In this document: positions 1-7,209 of the stretch, one piece after another
Numbering within the stretch: the first letter of the stretch is position 1
Layout: each line of letters starts with the position of its first letter
Assembly (NCBI GenBank): GCA_905214265.1
Contig: CAJMLQ010000074.1
Span: forward strand, 1-14,770
Source: an uncultured bacterium
GTDB lineage: Bacteria; Bacillota; Clostridia; Oscillospirales; Ruminococcaceae
DNA: 14,770 nucleotides
Direction: 5' to 3'
Notes under the pieces: generated by a model
Told to the model about the DNA's origin: nothing
Seen by the model: only the letters and a program-made list of their open reading frames with translations
Databases searched by the model: none
Position numbers and translations under genes: made by a program

Positions 1-1
1 C

Positions 2-535
2 ATCGATTACCAGGATCTGATGGACTTCACCGATGAGGTGCTTCGCCGTTATCCGGACGTGGACGCGGATCGGCTGGGCGTGTGCGGCGGGTCCTATGGC
101 GGCTACATGACCAACTGGATCATCGGCCACACCCAGCGGTTCAAGGCTGCCTGTGCCATGCGGAGCATTTCCAACTTTGTCACCTCCATCTCCACCTGTG
201 ACAAGGGGTATCTGTTCCTGCTGGAGCACATGGGCCTCAATGCCCTGGAGCGGAAAGGCGTCATCTGGGACGAGAGCCAGATCCTCTGGGACAAGTCTCC
301 CCTGAAGTACGTCCGCAATGTCACTACTCCCACCCTGTTTATCCACTCCAACACCGACTACCGCTGCTGGATGGACGAGCCCCTGCAGATGTTCACCAGT
401 CTGCGTCAGCAGGGTGTTCCTTCCAAGGTGGTCCTGATTCATCAGGAGGGCCACGAGCTCAACCGGTCCGGGCGGCCGGTCAACCGTCTGATCCGGCTCA
501 ACGCTCTGTGCGACTGGTTCGACCAGTATCTCTAA
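2..535 (+). CDS. S9 family serine peptidase (prolyl oligopeptidase / acylaminoacyl-peptidase type), C-terminal part
   Basis: This is the 3' end of a gene that begins before the window; the frame is open from base 2. The product is the C-terminal alpha/beta-hydrolase catalytic domain of an S9 peptidase, which cleaves short peptides or removes N-terminal residues. The nucleophile motif GGSYGGY is clear (Ser about residue 31 of the fragment). The Asp lies in HSNTDYRCWMDEP and the His in QEGHELNRSGRP, so the Ser-Asp-His triad is complete and in family order. The beta-propeller domain expected upstream is outside the window. The gene ends with TAA, 55 bp before a membrane protein gene on the same strand, with no convincing terminator between them, so the two are probably co-transcribed. 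The family call is firm; the exact specificity (dipeptidyl versus acylaminoacyl) is not. Confidence 0.93.
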   Translation: MDYQDLMDFTDEVLRRYPDVDADRLGVCGGSYGGYMTNWIIGHTQRFKAACAMRSISNFVTSISTCDKGYLFLLEHMGLNALERKGVIWDESQILWDKSPLKYVRNVTTPTLFIHSNTDYRCWMDEPLQMFTSLRQQGVPSKVVLIHQEGHELNRSGRPVNRLIRLNALCDWFDQYL

Positions 536-590
536 AAGGCTGCGCCGGGCGGCCCTTTCAATAAACAGATAGAGAAAGGATGAATGACAA

Positions 591-1793
591 GTGTTTGATA
601 TGTTGCTGTGGTTCGCAGTGGTGATGGTTCTCTTCGCTGTCGGCGACGTAGTGGCCAAGCTGACCAAAGCCCGGATCTCCTCGGTGTTCGCCACGCTGAT
701 GCTGTTCCTGATCCTGTTCGTCGCCGGCGTATTGCCCGCCGACATCATCGAAAAGGCCGGTCTCAGCGCCGCTTCCAGCTGGAGCGTGCCAATGCTGCTC
801 TTCGCCATGGGGTCCATGATTAACCTGCGCCAGTTCATGGATGAGTGGCGGACTGTGGTCACTTGCTGGTTCGGTATGCTGGCGGTAATCATCGGCGTCT
901 CACTGACCATCCCTATCATCGGCAAGGAGATGGCCCTCAGCGCCATCCCGGTAGTCAACGGCGCTCTGCCCGCAACGCAGATCATGACGGAGGCTGCCAC
1001 CAAGGCTGGCTATCCTCTGGCCGCCGCGCTGGCTGCCATTACCTTCGCCGTGCAGAAGTTCGTGGGTACGCCCTTTGCCTCCAGCGCCAGTCTCCGCTAT
1101 GCCCAGGGCCTGATCGGCGAATACCGGAAGGCCAAATCCAGCGGCACCCTGGACGAGTTTATGGCCGCCGCGGGCAAATCCGAGAATCGGAACAGCGAGG
1201 CAAAGACAGCGTCCAAGAGGATAACATTGGCCGAGAAATTTGACGGCTTTTATTCCAGCAATGTGTGCATTTTGCTGGCAGTAGTCGGCGGCCTGCTCTC
1301 TGTATGGCTGGGTGAGCTGACCCACATCAACTACGCCATCCTGGGGCTGGTGCTGGGCGTGATCTTCACCCAGCTGGGTGTGGTGCCCAAGAACCTCCTC
1401 CAGAAAGCCCAAGCCAGCGGTTTTATCAACATGGTGGTGTTCGCTGCCATCATTCCCGCCCTGGCCAACATCTCCATATCCGACCTCATCGACCTGATCC
1501 TCCCGCTGGTGGTTGTGTTCGCGGTGTCGGTACTTTCCATCTTTGTTATGATGAAAGTCCTGCCGGTGTGGAAGATTCTGGGGGATAAGTCCATGGCCTT
1601 CGGCGTAGGCTTCTGCCAGATGCTGGGGTTCCCCTCCACTTACCTAATCTCTGTGGAGGTATGCAATGCTGTGGCGGAGGATGAGGATGAAAAGGCCTTT
1701 CTGATGAGCCGGGTCATGCCTCGCCTGGTAGTGGGCGGTATGGCCGCAATGGTCTCTATTTTGGTGGCCGGTGTGATGGCCGGTATGCTGTAA
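591..1793 (+). CDS. Multi-pass membrane protein, putative transporter
   Basis: This encodes a 400-residue, very hydrophobic protein with about ten predicted membrane segments in two halves, joined by a polar loop near residues 178-215 (rich in K, S, E and N). The two-half layout and the conserved-looking stretches SVPMLLFAMGSMINL and VNGALPATQ suggest a secondary transporter, perhaps distantly like glutamate or hydroxycarboxylate:Na+ symporters, but I do not recognise the exact family. The start is GTG at 591, with an AGAAAGGA ribosome site at about 573-580. An in-frame ATG at 600 is the alternative but would be about 20 bp from that site. The gene follows an S9 peptidase by 55 bp, so a role in uptake or export of peptides or amino acids is a reasonable inference and no more. 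Coding is supported by length and hydrophobic pattern. Confidence 0.8.
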   Translation: MFDMLLWFAVVMVLFAVGDVVAKLTKARISSVFATLMLFLILFVAGVLPADIIEKAGLSAASSWSVPMLLFAMGSMINLRQFMDEWRTVVTCWFGMLAVIIGVSLTIPIIGKEMALSAIPVVNGALPATQIMTEAATKAGYPLAAALAAITFAVQKFVGTPFASSASLRYAQGLIGEYRKAKSSGTLDEFMAAAGKSENRNSEAKTASKRITLAEKFDGFYSSNVCILLAVVGGLLSVWLGELTHINYAILGLVLGVIFTQLGVVPKNLLQKAQASGFINMVVFAAIIPALANISISDLIDLILPLVVVFAVSVLSIFVMMKVLPVWKILGDKSMAFGVGFCQMLGFPSTYLISVEVCNAVAEDEDEKAFLMSRVMPRLVVGGMAAMVSILVAGVMAGML

Positions 1794-1811
1794 ATTGCAG
1801 CCGATCAGATC

Positions 1812-1919
1812 CTAAAAACTCGGATTCCCTTTAAGATGTTTTCGGGTGAGGACATGGCGGATCACTTCTAAACTCGAAAAGCGACTCATTCCCGCTTGAT
1901 TGAAGTTCTCAAAATTCGT
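1812..1919 (-). pseudogene. Short ORF fragment, possibly a gene remnant
   Basis: A minus-strand frame reads through about 35 codons to TAG and contains MSRFSSLEVIRHVLTRKH followed by a short tail, which has protein-like character. A GGGAGG ribosome-site match (1924-1929) lies just upstream, but the codon at a start-like position is ACG (1917-1919). The first in-frame ATG is at 1889 and has no ribosome site. A promoter-like pair, TTGGCG (1969-1974) and TATATT (1946-1951) with a 17-bp spacer, lies further upstream on the same strand. It may be a remnant whose start codon mutated, or a small peptide gene. I do not recognise the family. Confidence 0.25.
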
Positions 1920-1957
1920 GACACCTCCCTGAAATTTGTTATAGCAATATAAGCGTC

Positions 1958-2005
1958 AAACAGGAAACCGCCAAGCATCAAAAGAGGCTTGACGGTTTCT
2001 TGTTT
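1958..2005. repeat. 19-bp inverted repeat, 10-base loop
   Basis: The arms at 1958-1976 and 1987-2005 are complementary over 19 positions with two exceptions, one of which forms a G-U pair in either strand's RNA. The loop is 1977-1986. Neither side is followed by a long T run, so an intrinsic terminator is not well supported, although it could slow transcription from the 591-1793 operon. It may instead be a repeat unit or part of a decayed mobile element. Confidence 0.65.
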
Positions 2006-2401
2006 GCTGCTCACTCTAAAGGGCCGGAAAGCCAAAAACTTCTAAAGCCCCGCCCGGCAGAGCCGAAAAGCAAATCACAGCAGAAATCTTTTAAGAGAAT
2101 AAACAGAAGATCTGCCAGCGTGCCGGTCAGGAGACGTTCCAATCGGCTCTTGCGAAATGCAGTCTGTTTTATGGGGGAGATGACACCTTCTCGACGCCAT
2201 GCATTTACATAAAGGAACAGGAAAGATTGCTTCATGCAAGCTTTAGCGCAACTGCTTAAAAAACCGAAGAAGATGTCTTTGAGCCAATTCGCCGTAGTTC
2301 TCCCCCAGCTATGCACTACGGGTCAGCTTTGGTTTATTCATTGTCAGTCAAAACAAGATATCCACCATCATGCGGTTTATCAATAGAATATTCACTGTGG
2401 A

Positions 2402-2433
2402 GAAAGGGAACGGATCACAGCCCGTTCCCTTTC
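2402..2433 (-). terminator. Hairpin downstream of the secreted-protein gene
   Basis: A perfect 12-bp stem (arms 2402-2413 and 2422-2433, loop 2414-2421) starts 25 bp past the stop codon of the minus-strand gene ending at 2458. The arms begin and end with A and T runs (GAAAGGG / CCCTTTC), so on the minus strand the stem ends in TTTC. The T tract is short, so it is a probable but not classical terminator. It could also serve plus-strand transcription. Confidence 0.6.
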
Positions 2434-2457
2434 CTCACATAACGATATCGTCAAATA

Positions 2458-4056
2458 TTAGTTTACGATTGCAGGAATCCAATCATTTGTTGCCAAAGAG
2501 CTGCCCAAAACCGAGTTCCGCTCTGTAGCGGATAAAGTTAGCGTACCATCGTCTGCAACATATACATTTGCGCCATAACGGAAATGAACTCCCATCATAC
2601 CAGCCATTCCACCAACACTGACCATGTGAATCTGCTGAAGTGCTTCTCCAATGGTCCATGTTTCCGTATTCAACTGGTACAGGTATGCATAATCCGCAAA
2701 TGTCACACCCTCGCTTGGCGACCAAAGCCCTATCATATAAATATCATTTGTCCCATCCTCAGTAATCAAGCCAAAACCTTGAAAGTCCTTATCAGATTCA
2801 AAACTTCCAACTTCGGAGAACCGGGCGTTTTCAATGCCATTTGATGCCAATGCACGATAGACATGGTACACAGTATTCTCGCCATCTAAATGGGCAACTA
2901 TCATCACGTAATACTCAATGCCGTTTTTATCCTCATAAGAAGTAATCCCCAAAGCACCAGCCTTATGGCTTACAGCTAAGTCAAATGTCTCAACTCTTCT
3001 TAGTTCTTTTACGGCCAATGAACGCAAATCATATAAAGCTATATGCGCGGAGGCATCTTGTTCAGAGGGAACCAACAGATAATCTCCCATTACTTGAACG
3101 CCACCAGGATGTTTCCAATTCTGAAGGTATGTTTTGAACCCCCACTTGTCACTGCCCGTTTTGGGGCCGGCGACAATATGCGCATAGGGCGCAGTTCCTA
3201 CACTATGCGTCAGAATAGAATATCGAGTATGATCGCAACTATCATACTGCGCATATCCCTGGATATGATTTACGGTAGGGTCATAGCTGCCGGGGAAACC
3301 TTCCAAATTGCTTTGAACGCCGTCAATCGGAAGCGCAGCAAATTTATTTTTAACATCGACAACTTTATTCGCACTATCCGCAGCAGCTTCTACCACGTGA
3401 ATGGCTTCCAGAGAAATCTCATTAACCTCGTTGCCGCCTCTCAAAAACGATGCATAAACTGTTCTTCCCTCTGTCGTACTTCCAATTGCCAATACAGTGT
3501 CGGGGCCGTCACTATCTCTTGTATGCTGGCCAGAGTGTTGACCAAACCACCAATTATTTCTAAACAAGGTGCTCCCCTGAGCAATAACAACATCAGGAAA
3601 TGTAACACTTAGACCCTGCGGATCATCGGCAGTATCCACAACCAAATTCAAATCACCGACAAAGGCAAAATTCAAATCATCAGCAGTCTGGTCAAATGTT
3701 GTTCTATCTCCGTTCACAGAAGGATCATTATATCCTGAGATCTTTGAATTGAACCATGATGCAACGCTTTCAGAGGCACTGCGCCCAACGCTGAATGTAA
3801 ATTCCCCATTTTCAAGTGTATGCACCTGTCCAACATAGTTGCGACCATCAGGATCTTGCCCGTTTGTAATACTGAGATCCTTTATTACGAATGTTCCACT
3901 TACGATGCCAAGTCCGTCAGCTGCTGATATTGTAACGGCATTTGACCGGTAAGCCATATAAGTGGAGGTTCCTTCTGCCCCCGCAGTACTCATTAACATC
4001 ACAACAGCGATAGCCAAGCAGAAAAGCCTTTTCAAAATTTTCTTCATCTCAAACAC
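2458..4056 (-). CDS. Secreted protein of unknown function, possibly beta-propeller-like
   Basis: This encodes a 532-residue protein with a clear signal peptide (lysine-rich start, hydrophobic core at residues 10-22, likely cut near STAGA|EG), so it acts outside the cell. There is no lipobox and no cell-wall sorting signal. Residues about 30-225 form one beta-rich region. The remainder, including HPGGVQVMGDYLLVP (316-330), DFQGFGLITEDGTNDIY (424-440) and FRYGANVYVADDGTL (492-506), has the repeated strand-turn pattern of a propeller and resembles motifs I associate with uncharacterised bacterial secreted proteins. The start given is GTG 4056, with GAAGAG upstream; ATG at 4047 is equally possible. 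The gene lies 73 bp after tctA with no obvious terminator between, so it may be read from the same transcript. Its DNA is visibly AT-richer than its neighbours, which suggests acquisition. No catalytic motif was recognised. Confidence 0.85.
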   Translation of the reverse strand: MFEMKKILKRLFCLAIAVVMLMSTAGAEGTSTYMAYRSNAVTISAADGLGIVSGTFVIKDLSITNGQDPDGRNYVGQVHTLENGEFTFSVGRSASESVASWFNSKISGYNDPSVNGDRTTFDQTADDLNFAFVGDLNLVVDTADDPQGLSVTFPDVVIAQGSTLFRNNWWFGQHSGQHTRDSDGPDTVLAIGSTTEGRTVYASFLRGGNEVNEISLEAIHVVEAAADSANKVVDVKNKFAALPIDGVQSNLEGFPGSYDPTVNHIQGYAQYDSCDHTRYSILTHSVGTAPYAHIVAGPKTGSDKWGFKTYLQNWKHPGGVQVMGDYLLVPSEQDASAHIALYDLRSLAVKELRRVETFDLAVSHKAGALGITSYEDKNGIEYYVMIVAHLDGENTVYHVYRALASNGIENARFSEVGSFESDKDFQGFGLITEDGTNDIYMIGLWSPSEGVTFADYAYLYQLNTETWTIGEALQQIHMVSVGGMAGMMGVHFRYGANVYVADDGTLTLSATERNSVLGSSLATNDWIPAIVN

Positions 4057-4129
4057 CGTCGCTCTTCAAATTGTATGAATTTGGCAATGCTCAAATAAGG
4101 AGATGTCTCAGTACTTGCGCAGATCTGTA

Positions 4130-5626
4130 TTATTTCTGTGTGTTTTTTACCTTTGCCTTGTGATTTTTCCAGGCAAACAGCAAAATAGAACCTACAGCAA
4201 TCAAGATAAAGGCACAGCTGATAGGACGGGTAAAGAAAATGTCTAGACTCCCGTCAGACAGCACCAGTGCCCGGCGGAAGTTTTTCTCAGCCAAAGGCCC
4301 CAGCACAATGCCGAGCAGAATGGGAACCAACTGAAAATCCATCCGGCGCAGGAAATACGCTACAATGCCGAAGATCAGGATGATGTAGATATCATACATC
4401 CGGTTATTGGTGGAATACGCACCCGCAATGCAAAAGGTCAATACAATAGCCGCCAAAATCTCGTAGGGAATACGGGTGATATGCGCGTAAAAACGGGTAA
4501 AGCCACTGCCCAGAATATACATAAACACATTGACCACGATCAGGCCCAGCATAATGGCATATAGAATATTGCCCTGCTCTTCGAACAGCGTGGGGCCGGG
4601 GATCATGCCGTGGATCATGAATGCACCCATCAAGATAGCGGTGGCGCCGTCCCCTGGGACCCCCAGCGTCAGCATGGGGATCATCGTTGCGCCGCAGGCG
4701 CCATTGTTGGCGGACTCGGAGGCGGCCACACCCTCGATCTCGCCGTGGCCAAAAGTCTCGGGATGGCTGGAGGACTGCTTCACCTGGTTATAAGAGATGA
4801 ACGCCGCCAAACCACCGCCAGTTCCAGGGGTTGCGCCGATAATGACGCCGATCAGGGAGCCAATGCCGATTGGTTTGCGGCATCGCCGATACTCGTCCTT
4901 CGTGATTTTATCTCTGGTGATGGCTGAAGAACTGATAGTCTTGTGGTCGGTCCTTGGATCATACTGGGACTTCATCATAATCTCAGAGATAGCAAACAGT
5001 CCAATGAGGGCGATGATCAGGTCGATACCACTCATGAGCCGATTGCTTCCAAAGGTAAAGCGGGCGGTGCCGCTGATATTGTCCATGCCGATGGTAGCCA
5101 TGAACAAGCCGATGCAAGCGCCGATCAGTCCCTTGAAAATACTGTTGTTAGAGACGCCCGCAATCACGGATAGTCCAAAAACTGCCAAAGCAAAATATTC
5201 GGCAGGGCCAAACAGCAGTGTGATTTTTGCGATCTGGGGAGCCAGAAACAGTAGGGCAAATGCGCTTATAAGGCCACCGATGGTTGATGCGTACAGTGCC
5301 ATTTGCAGTGCCTTGAACGCTTGTCCTCTTTGGGTCATGGGATAACCGTCAAACAGCGTTGCCGCATTGGCCGAGGTACCCGGGGTGTTGATGAGAATCG
5401 CAGTGATGGAACCGCCGTAGGTACCGCCGCAGTAGATGGCCAGCAGCATTAAAATAGCCATCGTGGGATCCATGCCATAGGTCAAGGGTATACAAAGGAT
5501 GAGACCTAAATCGGAGGTCAGTCCGGGGATAGCACCCACAATAATACCGATTGCCAGCCCCACCGGAATAATCAAAAAGTTCTGCCACTGCAGCAGAACT
5601 TGCAGTCCGCCTAAAAATTGTTCCAT
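4130..5626 (-). CDS. tctA: Tripartite tricarboxylate transporter, large membrane subunit TctA
   Basis: This is the 12-TM-class large permease subunit of the TTT family, which moves a carboxylate across the membrane using an ion gradient after delivery by TctC. At 498 residues it has the normal family length. The family hallmark is intact near the N terminus: GAIPGLTSDLGLILCIPLTY, then GGTYGGSITAILINTPGT, then the DGYPM segment, and a second PGTGGGLAAFISY / LGVPGDGATAILMGA repeat in the middle. The ATG at 5626 has an AGGAG ribosome site seven bases upstream. Only 18 bp separate it from tctB. The real TctA substrate ranges over citrate, other tricarboxylates, aromatic acids and related compounds in different species, so the substrate here is not known. 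Confidence 0.97.
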   Translation of the reverse strand: MEQFLGGLQVLLQWQNFLIIPVGLAIGIIVGAIPGLTSDLGLILCIPLTYGMDPTMAILMLLAIYCGGTYGGSITAILINTPGTSANAATLFDGYPMTQRGQAFKALQMALYASTIGGLISAFALLFLAPQIAKITLLFGPAEYFALAVFGLSVIAGVSNNSIFKGLIGACIGLFMATIGMDNISGTARFTFGSNRLMSGIDLIIALIGLFAISEIMMKSQYDPRTDHKTISSSAITRDKITKDEYRRCRKPIGIGSLIGVIIGATPGTGGGLAAFISYNQVKQSSSHPETFGHGEIEGVAASESANNGACGATMIPMLTLGVPGDGATAILMGAFMIHGMIPGPTLFEEQGNILYAIMLGLIVVNVFMYILGSGFTRFYAHITRIPYEILAAIVLTFCIAGAYSTNNRMYDIYIILIFGIVAYFLRRMDFQLVPILLGIVLGPLAEKNFRRALVLSDGSLDIFFTRPISCAFILIAVGSILLFAWKNHKAKVKNTQK

Positions 5627-5644
5627 AAGTATTCTCCTTTTCGA

Positions 5645-6109
5645 TCAGGGCAGGGAAATATGAAGAAGCACCTTGAATACGTAGTACACGATGCCCACCA
5701 TCCCCAGAGGAATCGCATAGTAGTACCACTTTCTGGCTTTATAGAACATCATGACCGCCAGTACCAGCAGGATTGTGGAGACAATATAGCCCAGATGTCC
5801 AATCAGGAAACAGTAGGCGATCAAAAGCAATGCGAACACTACGGAACGCATTTCTTTTTTAAAGGCATTGGAGCGAAAACTCTCTTTCGTCACATACAAC
5901 TCCTGCTTCTCCCGGACGAAGATCCCCTCCAGCAGCAGACCGACAGAGCAGAGGAACATACCACCAATGGCGATACGGGGGAAGGTCTGTGCGTTGATTG
6001 GCGTTTTCTCCAGCGTCTGGACCTGTACGGGAATCAGGAACCACAGCACTGCGCTCAGAACCACAAAAATAGCGCCCGATATTATTTCTCTGTTATATCT
6101 GATTTTCAT
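5645..6109 (-). CDS. tctB: Tripartite tricarboxylate transporter, small membrane subunit TctB
   Basis: This 154-residue hydrophobic protein has four predicted membrane segments: one near residues 9-27, one near 48-66, and a long paired hydrophobic stretch near 90-122, with another at the C-terminal end. Length and topology match TctB, the poorly conserved small subunit that partners TctA. Identity rests mainly on position between tctC and tctA and on the fold pattern; TctB proteins have weak sequence signatures. The ATG at 6109 has AGAGGT eight bases upstream. A strong hairpin sits in the 63-bp gap before it, which may lower its expression relative to tctC. Confidence 0.9.
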   Translation of the reverse strand: MKIRYNREIISGAIFVVLSAVLWFLIPVQVQTLEKTPINAQTFPRIAIGGMFLCSVGLLLEGIFVREKQELYVTKESFRSNAFKKEMRSVVFALLLIAYCFLIGHLGYIVSTILLVLAVMMFYKARKWYYYAIPLGMVGIVYYVFKVLLHISLP

Positions 6110-6133
6110 AATTCAATACCTCTTTTTAAAATG

Positions 6134-6164
6134 GGTGCCCCATATCTCGGCGATATGGGGCACC
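6134..6164 (-). promoter_or_regulatory. Intercistronic hairpin between tctC and tctB
   Basis: A perfect 13-bp stem, GGTGCCCCATATC (6134-6146) and its complement (6152-6164), has a 5-base loop. It starts 9 bp after the tctC stop. On the minus strand it is followed by CATTTTAAAAA, a short T run. Such hairpins after a binding-protein gene commonly act as partial terminators or 3'-end stabilisers that give more binding protein than permease. Seen: the hairpin and its position. Inferred: the effect. Confidence 0.75.
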
Positions 6165-6172
6165 GCAGAGTG

Positions 6173-7192
6173 TCACTGCACCAGAGGAATATACTCGGTC
6201 ATCGCCTCGGTCTGAGCTTCTACCATATCAACGATCTCGCTCTCAGTGGCCTCCCAGGCTTCCATGCCCATGCCTTTCATAAATTCCTGGAACTCGGGAT
6301 CAGCATAAACCTCCGCGATGAAGTTGGTCAAAACTTCCTTCTTGCTGTCATCCACAGAGGAGCGGACCGCAAAGTAGTCCATGCCGGTGAAGTCCACGTC
6401 GACTCCCTGATCCCTAAAGGAACTGATGTGGCCAATGCCTTCCACCTCCAGCCCCTCGGGAATGAAGGTTCCCAGGCAGTTCAATTCGCCGTTGATCACA
6501 TAATCGCGGTAAGTCGGGGGAGAACCGATAGCCACGTCAACATGGCCGCCCACCAACGCATTGATGGCCTCCTGGCCGCCGTCGTAGGGAACAGGCTCAG
6601 CGGGGATGTCCAATAACTTGAACAGGACGGAAATCATAGTATAGCTGTCGTTGCCAGGGCCGCCTGTGGTAGCGTACTTGATTGTGTTCCCCTCTGCGGC
6701 ATAGGCTTTCAGCTCGTCGATATTGGTGATGCCGCTCTTAGAGTTAGTCAGAACAACGAACTCCGTGATACGCATACCAATCAGAGGCGTAATATCATCC
6801 AGTGTGTAGTTGACATTAATGAAGCTGGGAGTCAGTGAGAACAAGGGGCCGTTGGCAACCACCATGGTATAACCGTCATCCTCCGCCTGCAATGCATCGT
6901 TCATGGCGATAGTTCCGGAACCACCGGTATGGTTTTCCACAATCACGGGCACACCCAGATACTTCTCACCATAGGAGGCAACCTGGCGGGCAATGGTATC
7001 GGGTCCGCCGCCAAGGCTCCAGGGCATAATAATAGTGATCTGCTTTTCAGGGAAAGCGCCGTCCGAAGTCGCGGGAGTTTCCTGCTGGGAATCGCCTGCG
7101 CTGTCAGGTGACGTTCCCGTGGTTTTGCCGCCGCAGGCAGCCAAACTCAGAATCATAGCGAGTGCGAGGACCAGCGACATGAGTTTTTTCAT
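6173..7192 (-). CDS. tctC: Tripartite tricarboxylate transporter substrate-binding lipoprotein TctC
   Basis: This is the extracytoplasmic solute receptor (Bug/TctC family) that binds a carboxylate outside the cell and hands it to TctA/TctB. The chosen start, ATG 7192, has GAGGAG eight bases upstream and gives 339 residues. An in-frame ATG at 7213 would add seven residues, has no good ribosome site, and overlaps the upstream stop as ATGA. The signal peptide ends in the lipobox LAAC (Cys20), so the protein is lipid-anchored, as expected in a Gram-positive. A Ser/Thr/Gln-rich linker (20-45) follows, then family signatures PWSLGGGPDTIARQ, ENHTGGSGTIA and GGHVDVAIGSPP. It is the first Tct gene in the order tctC-tctB-tctA. 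No residue seen identifies the ligand. Confidence 0.97.
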   Translation of the reverse strand: MKKLMSLVLALAMILSLAACGGKTTGTSPDSAGDSQQETPATSDGAFPEKQITIIMPWSLGGGPDTIARQVASYGEKYLGVPVIVENHTGGSGTIAMNDALQAEDDGYTMVVANGPLFSLTPSFINVNYTLDDITPLIGMRITEFVVLTNSKSGITNIDELKAYAAEGNTIKYATTGGPGNDSYTMISVLFKLLDIPAEPVPYDGGQEAINALVGGHVDVAIGSPPTYRDYVINGELNCLGTFIPEGLEVEGIGHISSFRDQGVDVDFTGMDYFAVRSSVDDSKKEVLTNFIAEVYADPEFQEFMKGMGMEAWEATESEIVDMVEAQTEAMTEYIPLVQ

Positions 7193-7209
7193 TGTTTTCT
7201 CTCCTCTTT

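Larger units (their letters stand above)
1794..2457. other. Intergenic region with gene remnants and hairpins
   Basis: This 664-bp stretch between convergent transcription units has no gene I can support as intact. It holds a strong inverted repeat (1958-2005), a short minus-strand ORF fragment (1812-1919), a minus-strand fragment ending at 2334 that reads YSIDKPHDGGYLVLTDNE and looks like the last codons of a lost gene, and a terminator-like hairpin (2402-2433). Two overlapping ORFs on opposite strands at 2000-2316 have a composition unlike normal protein and are not called. The mix suggests a decayed insertion or a deletion scar. Confidence 0.5.

Noticed and set aside
535..590. Possible terminator between the peptidase and the membrane protein gene
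   Set aside because: Only a weak imperfect pairing (AAAGGC with GCCCTTT) and no T run; co-transcription is more likely.
900..1412. Long minus-strand ORF inside the membrane protein gene
   Set aside because: It is the antisense shadow of a GC-rich hydrophobic gene, is rich in Gly, His and Gln, and has no ribosome site.
2000..2316. Overlapping ORFs on both strands (2000-2212 plus, 2011-2316 minus)
   Set aside because: No ribosome site, arginine/lysine- or cysteine/phenylalanine-rich composition typical of non-coding frames, and no recognisable domain. They are mentioned only as part of the intergenic region.
3043..3612. Plus-strand ORF of 189 codons opposite the secreted-protein gene
   Set aside because: The minus-strand gene has a signal peptide, full length and coherent motifs; the plus frame shows none.
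5618..6616. Plus-strand ORF of 332 codons opposite tctB and tctC
   Set aside because: It covers two well-supported minus-strand genes and has His/Gln/Asp-rich shadow composition without domain features.
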